From NCBI GenBank assembly GCA_023053575.1, contig JAKZAP010000003.1:32680228-32744227 (forward strand): a stretch of 64,000 bases of DNA, written 5' to 3'. The position numbers were made by a program, and so were the translations under genes. Of the stretch, positions 1 to 10,009 are shown in pieces. How positions within the stretch are numbered: position 1 is the first letter of the stretch; the number at the start of each line of letters is the position of its first letter. Source of the stretch: Branchinecta lynchi. Its lineage: Eukaryota; Arthropoda; Branchiopoda; Anostraca; Branchinectidae. The notes below the pieces were generated by a model. That model did not search any database, was not told the origin of the DNA, and saw only the letters and a program-made list of their open reading frames with translations.

Positions 1-1526
1 CCTTATTGCCGAAGATGATTATGAGCTAACACTCGACTGCCGCGTACAAGTCCCCTACATGTCTCACAACTGGTATCACCTATTTTTGGTTTCAGTGTGT
101 ACCTTACTACTGAAGTTGTCAACCCCTTGAAACTTTCAAACTGGTGTATCTCATGAAGGAATTTGTGTACCAAAAAATGGATGACATATACTTTGATCAG
201 CTCATCAGCGGCTATCGATTGCCGTCGAAAAAAAAAATTCTACCTGTCTTAGTTCAAAAGTTGACTTTTTTGCCGTAGGCCAACTTTCTAACGTCACCAC
301 TTAGAAAGGAGCAAAGGATAAGCTCTAGTTTCTTTAGCAATGAGAGAACTTCTAAAGTTTAAGAGGTACATCTGATACCATTTCTCTACCGCAAACCCAA
401 GTGCAAAAAAACGAATGATAAACTCAGCTGAAATCGCGTACACAAATGGAACCAAATTGTTCTTACCATCGAATACACCGGAAACAAATAACAGGTACAC
501 CAACTAGCAAAAGCTGCAAGTCCCTCATTACCGAAGATGATTATGAGCTAACAGTCGACTGTTGCTTAAATGTCCCCTACATGGCTCATAACTGCTATCG
601 CCTATTTTTGGTTTCAATGTACCTTACTACTGAAGTTGTCAACCCCTTTGAAATTTTCAAACTGGTGTATCTCATGAAGGAATTTTTGTACCAAAAAATG
701 GATGACATATACTTTGATCAGCTCATCAGTGGCTATCGATTGCCGTCGAAAAAAAAATTCTACCTGTCTTAGTTCAAAAGTTGACTTTTTTGCCGTAGGC
801 CAACTTTCTAACGTCACGACTTAGAAAGGAGCAAAGGATAAGCTCTAGTTTCTTTAGCAATGAGAGAACTTTTAAAGTTTAAGGGGCACATCTGATACCG
901 TTACTCTACCGCAAACCCAAGTGCAAAAAAAAAAATTTGTAAACTCAGCTGGAATCGTCACAGACATGGACAGAAACAATAGATGGCAGCACTTTCGGAC
1001 CCGTGGGAAAAAGTCACTTTTTTGTCTCTGTAGATTTTTCTATTTATCACTCAAAGAAGATATGTTGGCTGTGGGGCCGGGTAACTGCCGCATATATTTA
1101 ACACTTATAGATTTTAGTCCATCTTCAATTTGAAACTGGTGCCTGCCTGCTAGCGTGCTAGAACGGAGCTTTCCACTCGAAAGCAGAAACATGGTTTGAT
1201 GAAACGAAAGGTTCGCTACACAACTTGAGATGGTCCTCTCCGACATAGGCTATACAACTCCACTTCACTTCGCAAACCGTAGGCTCTGGCTCGATGACAA
1301 GCAAAAACCATCCTTATTGGCCCCAGGCAAGAGTTCTACGGAGCTTTCCAAAATGTAATGTCATATTCATCAATCCGGCCTAAAGTCCACACTTTCCGTA
1401 AAAACCGCACAGGTTAGACCCTTCCCAGTTACCAGGAATAAAATGAAATCGGAGTCATAGGAAAAAAAAAAAAAAAAACAAAAAAAAAACAGGACAAAAC
1501 CAAAGTGTTGCTCTCGCAACACAATT
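1..1526 (-). mobile_element. Helentron/Helitron2-like element, copy 1, partial
   Basis: Inverted copy of the element seen whole at 33474-36161 and 46269-50090. Its 5' terminus lies near 1526, where the 18-bp palindrome GTGTTGCGAGAGCAACAC is read on the minus strand, followed by a long homopolymer (poly-A on plus, about 1460-1490). The interior holds the family's tandem units; about 515 bp is duplicated, so 1-450 closely matches 515-960. The 3' hairpin end lies beyond the left edge. No replication or helicase domain is visible, so the copy is non-autonomous. Open frames inside it are repeat products and are not called as genes. Confidence 0.7.
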
Positions 1527-2077
1527 AGCAAACAGTTCACTTTCCAAAGCAGGAGAACTTTTAGTTGTGGGATAATACTCTGTATGACTAAGTTCAGAAC
1601 ATGCCAGTGACTCTCGTGTCCGTGACGACTCAAACTCAAAGACTCAAATCCTGAGTCAGAGCAGCTTTGGCACCATTTCTTCATTTCTTCCGCAAGTACC
1701 CAGAGATTCTGAATCGGCATGGAGAGATAGTCATCAAGAGTATAAAGAAGGTTGAAATTAGTCATCCAGCCCAAGCTGACTGCGAATCATCTTGTACGGT
1801 GCAAACCGATAAGTCAGCTACATTTTCATAAAAGCGATACTTCGGCCTTTCTTGGCAAGGCTCCGTTTCAGGCTCAAGCCTCTCAAGCTGGCAAATGAGT
1901 TTTGGTAAAAGATTCTTCCTTAAATATCTGATTTTCAGAGAAGAAATTCACAAAATCAGATATTTAAGGAAGAATATTTAATTGTTTTTCCACAAATTCA
2001 TTCACAAGTAACCTAACACTTGAGAATACCATTGTTTCTTCTGATGAGTGCTATGTGTGCCCAACTTGATCTCCTCT

Positions 2078-2249
2078 CCAGGGCGCAGTCATTGATAAAA
2101 AACATAACTGCCTCGGCTATTATGATCGGAAATTCGAAGATGGATTCCAAAGTGTTAGATATTTCCAGGGCACAGTCATTGATCAAGAAACATAACTGCC
2201 TCGGTGATTGCGATCGGAAATTCAAAGATGGATTCCAAAGTGTTAGATG
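2078..2249. repeat. Tandem duplication, 87-bp period
   Basis: Two adjacent units (2078-2164 and 2165-2249) are nearly the same, each starting CCAGGGC and ending in a copy of GATTCCAAAGTGTTAGAT. The two units read in different frames relative to each other, which argues against a simple protein repeat. Downstream, 2250-2600 has long stretches open on the plus strand and could be decayed coding sequence, but no family was recognised. Confidence 0.75.
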
Positions 2250-2599
2250 CAGTTGTCGATAATCGAAGTCAGTGTGGGAAATCAGCTATTAAAGGTCCGC
2301 CAGAAGGAATAGGCAAAGCCCATGCAGTGATCATTCGTGCCCAAAGCCAACAGGAGCAGCTGACCAGTACTCAAGCTCCAGTTTTGAACAGTATTGAGCA
2401 TTTCCTGAAATATGAAGTAAAGGGGTGACAGCCAAAATTTGGAAAAAGCATATTAATTGACAATCAGTACATGGAGCGTGTATGCAAAGGATATATTCCT
2501 CAGCTTCTGGGGATCTGTAGTAGTGAGGAAGCCGGAATAAACTTCGAGTTGGAAAAGCTGCACCACCGGACTGAAATTTCCTGTTTATTTCCACCTATC

Positions 2600-3100
2600 A
2601 GATAAACCACGTTTTGTCTCTGAAGTTCAGTTGAACGATCACAGTCCTAATAAGTCATTGAAACTACAGTTCGGAAGTAGTGTGCTTGAGCCAATTCTTG
2701 TCCCTGCTGACGTGTAAGTTCTTAGAAGCTCTGATCTTGGACTTGAATGTGAAACCATGAACAAGCATGGTTCTGAGATGGGCTTGCACTTCCAGTCATA
2801 GAGATGCTATGAAGTGCTGCTTACCTGACATTTCCTTTTAAGATGAACAAAACTACCATACAAACGATGTTACCATAACCATGTGACAAGGCTATTGCAA
2901 GAACCAAACTATCATACTTGCTATGCTTGAATCTTAGCCCTAACCAGTATACAAGGCTATTGGGGGATGACTTAAATGGAAGAGAAAATTAGTCGTCCAT
3001 ATCAAAGTCAAGCTCTCCAGAACCAGGTTTTTGTGCTAAAGTAATTATTTCAAAAATTTTAAGGTGGTAACACGTTCTTCGATGATATATCCGTAAAATA
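2600..3100. other. No recognised feature
   Basis: AT-rich sequence without long frames, repeats or motifs that could be assigned. Confidence 0.5.
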
Positions 3101-3101
3101 A

Positions 3102-3284
3102 ATGCGTTTCAATTATATCTTTCTTTCAACGACTATACTTATTCTAGCTTTCTTAGCACCTGTGAGCAGGGGCGTCGCAAGTAAATTTTTGTTGGGGGAT
3201 GCAGAGCCAAAACAACAGGATCCTAAGAATTTCCAGAAACCGGATGGAGCGACATCCCGGCAGCAGCAGCTACTGTATGACTAG
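3102..3284 (+). CDS. Possible small secreted peptide (60 aa), doubtful
   Basis: The frame starts at an ATG. Residues 1-24 look like a signal peptide: a basic start (MRFNY), a hydrophobic core rich in I, L and A, then a small-residue region. The remainder is polar, with several Q and P. No family was recognised. A putative hAT-like element begins at 3167, inside the frame, so the second half would be transposon sequence. That makes this more likely a chance frame or a chimera than a gene. Confidence 0.2.
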   Translation: MRFNYIFLSTTILILAFLAPVSRGVASKFLLGDAEPKQQDPKNFQKPDGATSRQQQLLYD

Positions 3285-3947
3285 TCATCACTAGCCATGA
3301 TCACATAACAGGCCTTTTTCCGCGACACAATTGTGGGCCACACACTTCTGGGTGTTTGTCGCGGAAACACGATTGTGTGCCACACAGTCGTGCCACGAGT
3401 TGAAAGTCGCGGAAACGCCGTTTTTCTTTTTTTTTGTCGGGAATTTCAAATATCTGAAAATTAAAATATAATTCCTGAAAAATCTCAATAAATACAACTC
3501 CAGGCTTATTTCTTTACCGTTATGTCCAAAAGGGTTCCTCAGTTTTAAGTCTATATGCTTGAAAAACTAGTTAACTTTATTGTTTAGACACTCTATTGCT
3601 GCTTTATTTGAATTTCCCGCCAGAATCGAGCCACAACATCGACAATCACCTCGCCAGTTGTTTGTCGAATTTGAGCCAGAAAGCGAGCCACGAAAGTCTT
3701 GTTGGTTGCGGAAACACAATTGTGGGCCGCACAAAACACCGCGGAAACACTCTTTTCGAGCCACATTCGACCCACAAACTGTTTGTGGGAGCACAGAAAA
3801 ACGCCTAAAGTGAGCGCCACAGGCGAGATTTTTTTAAGTTCGTTTTTTCCTGCCAAATTCAGCTATTTCCATGCAGGTTCTAGCTTTTAGGGTTTCGAAA
3901 AACCCGATCCCTAAAACTGGTTGAAAACCTAGCTAAATGACGCCCCT
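3167..3947. mobile_element. Possible hAT-like non-autonomous element (~780 bp)
   Basis: The left end reads CAGGGGCGTCGC and the right end reads GACGCCCCT, so an AGGGGCGTC terminal inverted repeat of about 9 bp faces inward at both ends. Ends starting CAGGGGCG are common in hAT elements. No convincing 8-bp target duplication was seen (cctgtgag on the left, ttccggaa on the right), and the right end lacks the final G. The interior has several copies of GCGGAAACAC and related short motifs, and no transposase. Confidence 0.35.
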
Positions 3948-4084
3948 TTCCGGAAAATAGTGAATATTATGAGAAGCGCCGCAGGCAGAATTTTCAAGAC
4001 ATTTCTGATAAGAGCTTGTTTTTACATTTGTTCCCATCTCAAAAATCAGATTTTTTGTTCTAAGCTGTATTTTTTTTTACCAAT

Positions 4085-4416
4085 TCTCGGCGACACTTTT
4101 TTCACTTGTATGTTATTTTCAAAGAAATCTTGGCGACATTTCATGCATTCTCGGCGACATTACGCGAAATCTCGGCGACATTTCTAGCAATCTCGGCGAC
4201 ACTTTGTTCCATCTCGGGAACTAGATTTTTGGTTTCGTACGCATATCCGTATTTCTCGGCGACACGCTTTTCAGTGAAAATCTCGGCTACAAAGTTGTCA
4301 TTCTCGGCAACAAACATTGCAGTCTCGGATACACACAAAAAATCTTGGCGACAAAAACAGCATTCTCGGCTACATTTCATGCATTCTCGGCGACATTTCG
4401 AGTATTCTCGGCAACA
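4085..4416. repeat. 21-bp minisatellite with core TCTCGGCGACA
   Basis: The core TCTCGG(C/A)GACA recurs at 4085, 4128, 4149, 4170, 4191, 4212, 4254, 4281, 4302, 4323, 4343, 4364, 4385 and 4406. Most spacings are exactly 21 bp or a multiple, with one of 20, one of 27 and one of 43. The 10 bp between cores varies freely. Because 21 is a multiple of three, both strands read as heptapeptide repeats: S-A-T-x-x-x-[FI] on plus and V-A-E-x-x-x-N on minus. The plus frame breaks near 4330, so coding is not established. Confidence 0.85.
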
Positions 4417-4639
4417 TTTTTACCAATTTTGACCCAAAATGCATGCCATAACAGGGAGCCGGAATCGGGTTGTGCACGGGATCGAGGAACAGACGTAAAG
4501 TCATCTTCATCGCGCGCACTATTGCTATTTTCTGGAAAATCATTAGAATGTAAGGGCGAAAAACGATTATCAACTGGAATACTATATCTTGCGCCATGAA
4601 TTTGTGTACGATAATTAAAAGCACATAAAAAAGAGTAGT

Positions 4640-6240
4640 AGTACCAGTACTTACATCAGTCTGAACGGGGTTTGTGCAATCGGATCAAGATTTGGAGGTG
4701 GAATACGATGTGATCGGTTCTAAATGAAACTTGATATGTGGAAAGAACACGTGTCTCACATGTCCCGTTTTACATCCGAACTGGATCCGACAACTGTGGG
4801 GGAGTTGGAGGGGTGGATACCGGAAATATCGGGACACGCTTAGAGGCGAAAGATCGAGATGAAACTTGGTGGGAAGAACAAGCACAAATCCTTGATATAT
4901 CGTTGACATAACCGGATCAGATCCGGGCATTGGGGTGGAGTCTGAATCCCCAAATTCCGTTTATCACGGGTTAAGGTACTTCCAGATGTGCTAAGATGGT
5001 GAAATTTGACAGGCATATCAGGGACCCGCAAAAACTGATTTGTAAAAAGTTATTTCCCCGATTTGACTATCGTGGGGGGAGTGGACGGAGGGGTAATCTG
5101 GAATCTCGAGGCATGCGTAACTTTAGAACGGGTGATCGGATCTGAATAGAACTTGATATGTGGAAAGAACACAAGCCTCGCATGTCCCACTTTACGTCAA
5201 GACGGGATCCGACATTTCTGGGGAAGAAATATAGTGACACGCTTAGGTGTAGGGATGGGGATGAAACTTTGTGGGAAGAACAAACATATATCTTTCATAC
5301 GTCGTTGACACAACCGGATCGGATTCGGGCGCTGAGAGGGGGGTGGAATCTGGGTCCCGGATTTCCGGTTAGCACGGGTTAAGGTGAATGAAACTTCGCA
5401 GAGTTGTCAGGGACCTGACCGGATTGACTTAAAAAAAAACTCATTTACCTGATCCAAACATCGGGAGGGGGGAGGGAGGAATCTGGGATCTTAAGGCAAG
5501 CATAACTTTCTTTACAAACTTGACAGTCGGACAGAAATCGTGTCATGGATGTACCATTTGGTGTCCGGACCGGATCCAGTAACTCTGGGAGGGCGAGGAT
5601 TGGAGGGGAATCGGAAATCTCGAAACAGGCTTAGAGTCCGGGGGTGAAGCTTGGTGAGAAGAACAAGGACAAGTTGTAAATACATTTTCGACAGAAATGG
5701 ACCAGACCGGCGAACTGTGTTTTTTTCCAAAAATCCAGTGATCGCGAGTTAAGGTACTACAGGTTCATGTTCAGGCTGTTTTATTTCGAAAATCCTTCGT
5801 GACAATATATTTTGATCACTGCGGGCCAGCAGGGATACGAGCTTGTTAGCTCGGCCCCATACAGATGTACTTAGACGACGAAATACGGCTTATGTCTGGA
5901 AGACCCGGTCAGATTGACTTCGAAGCAGTCATTTCCCCGATCCGACTACCTTTGGTGGAGTGGAGAGAATTGGGATCCGGACTACCGTAAGTTCATGCAT
6001 AACTTTTGAACGGTTGATCGGATCCGAAGGAAAATTGAAAGTTGACAAAAGGACGTGTTTCTGATCTCACGAATACGTCTCTATGATGATCATCTTCCCA
6101 TGATCATCTGTGCCCCAAGTATTTGCTTCCAAATTCAGTTCAAACCCCTTAAAGTGCGCCTCTTAGTGTCAAAATGCAAAAAAATAATACTTTCGAGTGA
6201 ATATTATACTGTCGAGGGCCAAGGGCTCAAGATCATTTGA
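4640..6240. repeat. R3 dispersed tandem array, copy 1
   Basis: About four diverged monomers of roughly 390-490 bp. Monomer starts are near 4711, 5130, 5520 and 6010, marked by variants of GGTGATCGGATCTGAATGAA followed by a GGAAAGAACAC-like box. Monomers also share a G-rich box (GGGGGGAG), the phrase ACTTCCAGATGTGCTA and an ATCACGGGTTAAGG box. The end of the array passes into a second short repeat containing CCCCTTAAAGTGC. The same arrangement recurs at 10010-11480, with a fragment at 37850-38110. Function and class are unknown. Confidence 0.7.
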
Positions 6241-6813
6241 GTAACAGCGCATTTGCTTACAAAACGGATTCATATAGCCCCCTTAAATTGCGCCTTGTAA
6301 TCGCAACTTGCATTGCAGATTTTTACTAAACCATGCATTTTCATGAATCCTAAAGGTCCATAATCGTTTGTTCCTCAACAGAGCAAGAATCTTAGCTGTT
6401 ACTATTACCTACTGAGTATGCTTACAAGTGCCATATGAGCTTACAGCTCTTGTTTGTCACATACTTTACTCAGATCTATTTTGGTCTTTCTTACTTGGAA
6501 CTTAGTTTGCTTTAATAGTTTGCCTTAACGCTGCATGTCAAAATTAATTGTCCTCGGTTTTAGTGGTTTACATACAAACTAAACTAGGAACAGCACTAAC
6601 AGCAATATAAAACAAACAAAAGGTCTGACTTTCGGTTCGGAAATAAAACTTGAAATTACTTTGTCAGGCGAGTTTCGCTTCGCTACGATTCAAGAATAAA
6701 AAGACATGAAATTAATAAAAGCTGCATGTGCAAAAAAAAATGCAACGAAAAGGTACTTTATCAAGTGACCAGAAAACAACTTTTCCAGTTGTTAGTTGAA
6801 CCTCGCTTGGGAA
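6241..6813. other. Upstream region of the peptide gene
   Basis: AT-rich, no recognised repeat. The part nearest the gene (about 6640-6813) may hold its 5' UTR or an intron end; a CTTTTCCAG acceptor-like sequence ends near 6788. No TATA box can be assigned with confidence. Confidence 0.3.
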
Positions 6814-7083
6814 ATGAAAACTCCAGTTTTCCTAGTACTTCTCGTTCTATATTGCTGCTATGCAGCCCGCATTCAACTCTCGAACCCAATCCACGACAAA
6901 CTGGCTGGAGCTGTTGAGAAGAATCGCACCGGACATTTGCTCCTAGAAAATTCCAGATTAGAACGAAAATCTCCATCGGATGAAGTACAACCCAACGAAA
7001 CGCCAGCTGTTCTGAGGACGGAAGTGATCGACGGAATGGTTCGTATTTGTCTAGTGAACGGACTATGTGCCTTTATGGAGTAG
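6814..7083 (+). CDS. Secreted peptide precursor with a C-x5-C ring (89 aa)
   Basis: The chosen ATG begins a strong signal peptide: MKTPVFLVLLVLYCCYAA, cleavage likely near residue 18. A polar region follows, with N-glycosylation-type sequons at 37-39 and 61-63 and a dibasic RK at 51-52 that could be a processing site. The C-terminus ends in a short segment with Cys79 and Cys85 five residues apart and a TAG stop. Size and layout fit a small secreted peptide precursor. The only other cysteines are in the signal peptide, so a single disulfide loop is plausible. No known family was recognised. Related C-terminal segments occur at 31265 and 42671, so it is a small local family. A role as hormone, defence peptide or venom component cannot be told from sequence. 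Confidence 0.6.
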   Translation: MKTPVFLVLLVLYCCYAARIQLSNPIHDKLAGAVEKNRTGHLLLENSRLERKSPSDEVQPNETPAVLRTEVIDGMVRICLVNGLCAFME

Positions 7084-7482
7084 AAAAAAGAAAATATACG
7101 GGTGATGTCAATACCAGTCTACCTGGTCTCATTCAAGTCAATAAGTCAATACAGCTTGCACAGCTACTCGGCATTCAGCCATTAAGATCTAGCAGGAAAC
7201 ATTACATTCTGGCGCAGTGAGAACTGAAGGAATCAACTAAAATTGGGAACGAAACGAACAGTGCAGGAAAAAAGACGGTAAACCGTACCAATACTTTTTA
7301 GCATACTGAAAAGCGGACAAATCCACGGTTTCTTTCCGACTTTAGCCTCCGTTTTGGCGGCATGACACCACTTTCGTGCTCCACGACCTCAAGTGCCTCC
7401 TATAAACGAATTTCTAGCGTCCATAAAACGTAATCTACACCTTTCACAAGTACTTTGAAAAAAAATTGTTCGGCGAATGATA

Positions 7483-7998
7483 ATTGGTCTTCTTCGCCAG
7501 AGCCCCTGACGATACTCCGAAACACCCAATGAACCTAAAAAATAACGAGAAACCTCTCCCAAGCGAATCCTCAAACTTGATTCAAATCCCATTTCAACCA
7601 ATCAATAACGTTACTTGCGTATCGCGCCAGTTATGTTCCTGGCTCTTCGCTAGGCACTACGATGCAGCTGACGTGTCCGATTTATGCATTATTTAAATTT
7701 GTATTTCAAAGTTAGCTTGGGCTCAAGCAATATTCATTCTTAACGGCTCTTATACCATACTCTCAAGCAATCGCAAACAATACTCTTGATGACTAACTCT
7801 TCTTGTCGATGAAGAATAGCCGTGTGCCTAGCGAAGAGCCAGGAACATAACTGGCGCGATACGCAGGTAACGTTATTGATTGGTTGAAATGGGATTTGAA
7901 TCAAGTTTGAGGATTCGTTTGGGAGAGGTTTCTCGTTATTTTTTAGGTTCATTGGGTGTTTCGGAGTATCGTCAGGGGCTTTGGCGAAGAAGACCAAT
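7483..7998. repeat. 175-bp inverted repeat, 166-bp loop
   Basis: The left arm 7483-7657 and the right arm 7824-7998 are near-perfect reverse complements with only a few mismatches, both bounded by ATTGGTCTTCTTCGCC at one end and GCTAGGCAC at the other. Block 2 has a single arm near 36750-36930. Part of the loop (about 7665-7730) is in the opposite orientation to its counterpart near 39180-39240, as expected if the inside of an inverted repeat had flipped. The open frames in both arms are the same sequence read twice and are not called as genes. Confidence 0.85.
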
Positions 7999-8334
7999 GC
8001 TTTAGCATCGTATCATCGATCTTTAGCATCGTATGCTATTAGCTGCTATGTTGCAGGTTTCTTTCCGTCATCGACGTTGACTCTGAAGATTGACAGCCTG
8101 GCGAGGACACATGTTAAGAAAAGCCGAAATATCGCTGTTTATACATTTTAGCTGACGTATTCGTTTTGCGCATTATTTGAATATAAGAGTGAATGTTTTG
8201 CTACGATTAAGAGATTAGGGCGGCTCTGAGTGTCTGAGTGTAGCAATGGAACTATGGAGTGGATTTTTGGAAATAATTTAGGAAAGTTTACATTGTCGAG
8301 AAATCCAGTATTTCTAATATAACTCCTCCTCCTT

Positions 8335-8760
8335 TTGCAGTGGTTGAGAATCTCATTACTGAGAGAAAATCTTATTAGAGCCAATATAAAATTATGTTTT
8401 TCCCAGGAGCAAGCGATCTTACACGATCGGTGTCAACGTTTTGGTCTTCACCACATAGGTTGCCGACCGACTCAGACTGCAAGTTACATCTGCTCGACAT
8501 ATCCTTACAGTACCACCTGTGTCTTGAACGTCCCGAGTCCATACTGCACCACAGTTTCTAGAACATCCTGCACCCCCTTGGGGAAGGAATTAGCCGCGGA
8601 ACACTCTGGATCCTTGAGAGAAATACCCATTCTGACCACACCTCCATTATTAGAAACAACACAGCTACTTGAAGCAACACCACAAGAAGCTTATCTTGAG
8701 TTGAAAGGAGATGAAGATTTCCCCCATCTTCCAGAAAGTTCTATTTTCTCTCCATTCTAG
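8335..8760 (+). CDS. Six-cysteine protein exon, copy 1
   Basis: Probable terminal exon of a small cysteine-rich protein. An acceptor-like TTTTTCCCAG ends at 8406, and from 8407 the frame is open for 117 codons to TAG at 8758; a second possible acceptor (CTCCTTTTGCAG) lies just upstream. Six cysteines follow the start with spacing C-x9-C-x9-C-x8-C-x8-C-x7-C, then a Thr/Leu/Glu-rich tail with the acidic stretch KGDEDF. No known fold was recognised and no signal-peptide exon is visible nearby. The paralogue at 40186 keeps the six cysteines and the tail but differs strongly between them. It may be a secreted disulfide-rich peptide; that is inference. Confidence 0.5.
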   Translation: MQWLRISLLRENLIRANIKLCFSQEQAILHDRCQRFGLHHIGCRPTQTASYICSTYPYSTTCVLNVPSPYCTTVSRTSCTPLGKELAAEHSGSLREIPILTTPPLLETTQLLEATPQEAYLELKGDEDFPHLPESSIFSPF

Positions 8761-9110
8761 GAACAGAGACAGTGTTGTCGCATAGCATCAGTTGTTTTTT
8801 TGGCTTTGAGTTCATTAAAGTTATCGAAGGGTTTTTCTCCGCAGGTGTAAAGAGAGAGAGAATTCCTTAACAAAAGAGAATAAACACATACGAACTGCCC
8901 CCCCCCCCCTCCCCGAAAGCTTTCATCTATCTTCAGTGGGCGACTCCAAATGAAACGGTCGTAGTCTACTACATTACTTTACCAACAGATCACACACACA
9001 GAAAAGAAGAAGAAAAAGAACGGCAGGGAGAAAACAAACAAAACATCCGGGTTCACCCAAGTAAACTTGAAAAAATTTGTAAATCGTATTTCTGGAGGAA
9101 TATAGGTTCA

Positions 9111-10009
9111 GCATAGCTTTAAAAGGACCTAACTCATTATCGCCCTGGGTCAAATCCCCCAAATCATTCCGAATCCGAATGTCGCAGTGCAAAACGCAGA
9201 ACCCAGAACGTGTATCACTTCACTAAGGTAAAAAGGATTCCGAGTAGATCTCGGATGATGAACAGGGGACGAGAGATCGACGCCCCTACGCAGGGAGTAG
9301 ACTGTCAGAGGTTTGACAAAGACAACGCAGTTTTCGCATCTTTGTTTTAAAGGATATGAGAGTATACCTGTTCTGATCCCTTTAAATTGTTTAATACCTG
9401 AAGCATAACACTTGAAGTTAAACCGAAAAGGGCAGAGACAGGGCAATATAGTTATCCATCACATTTTCACTTAAATAGACTTGAAGACCCGATGAAAGTG
9501 CGTTACTTCGTGTTCCGCTATTCACAAATAATTTATTTTTGTATAGTAGACTTTTCCTGTCGGATTTCTGGTACCACTATGCATTTGTACCTTGTGTTCT
9601 ATGCTTGACGAAAGTGATTAACAAAAAATAAGTGTTCACACAGTGAGCAGTGTTCACCAAGCTAATCTCTGGCCACTTAAAAGCCGCATTTGTATTGAGA
9701 TTTGAATTTTCCACGTCATAGCGGAACTTTGTGTTGGGAGGACGGCCGTACATATTCTGAACTCCAAATAATTCAGTGTATTCAATTGAGTGATTAAAAA
9801 AAAAAAAAATCAGTTAAATTTTCAGAAAGTTTGTCCTATATTTCAAAAGTTTAATAGTTAAAATGTTGGACAAATTAAAGATTACCAGATTGGAACGCTT
9901 GTATACTAATAATTGAACGGAATCCGGCCAAATGTGTTTTCTGGTTTTTATAGCACTTGCCTTCCGGCCAAGTGCCATATACTGGTCACTTTTCCGTCGG
10001 TCGGTCCGG
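9111..10009. other. No recognised feature
   Basis: AT-rich DNA after block 1. It has a duplicated short phrase around AGTGTTCAC near 9630-9657 and a poly-A run near 9797, but no gene or classified repeat. Confidence 0.45.

Larger units (their letters stand above)
7030..9110 (+). repeat. Duplicated locus, block 1
   Basis: This block is related to block 2, whose pieces lie at 31258-31387, 36421-36960, 39180-39369 and 39948-40890. Shared landmarks include AATATACGGGTGATGTCAAT after the peptide stop, AGCTTGCACAGCTACTCGGC (about 7153 and 36426), GACAGCCTG..GAGGAC (about 8092 and 39322), and the six-cysteine exon with its 3' flank. Block 1 lacks the LINE-A, Helentron-like and MITE insertions of block 2, so it serves as the empty site for them. 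Confidence 0.8.

Noticed and set aside
4085..4416. CRISPR-like look: constant short repeat with variable spacers
   Set aside because: Repeat (11 bp) and spacer (10 bp) are too short, there are no cas genes, and the context is animal-type DNA. It is a degenerate minisatellite.
7740..7997. Frame on the minus strand matching the one at 7484-7696
   Set aside because: The two are the arms of the inverted repeat read in both directions, so the match reflects the repeat and not a gene pair.
9150..9446. 98-codon minus-strand frame
   Set aside because: No recognisable domain, signal peptide or splice context, and no copy in block 2.
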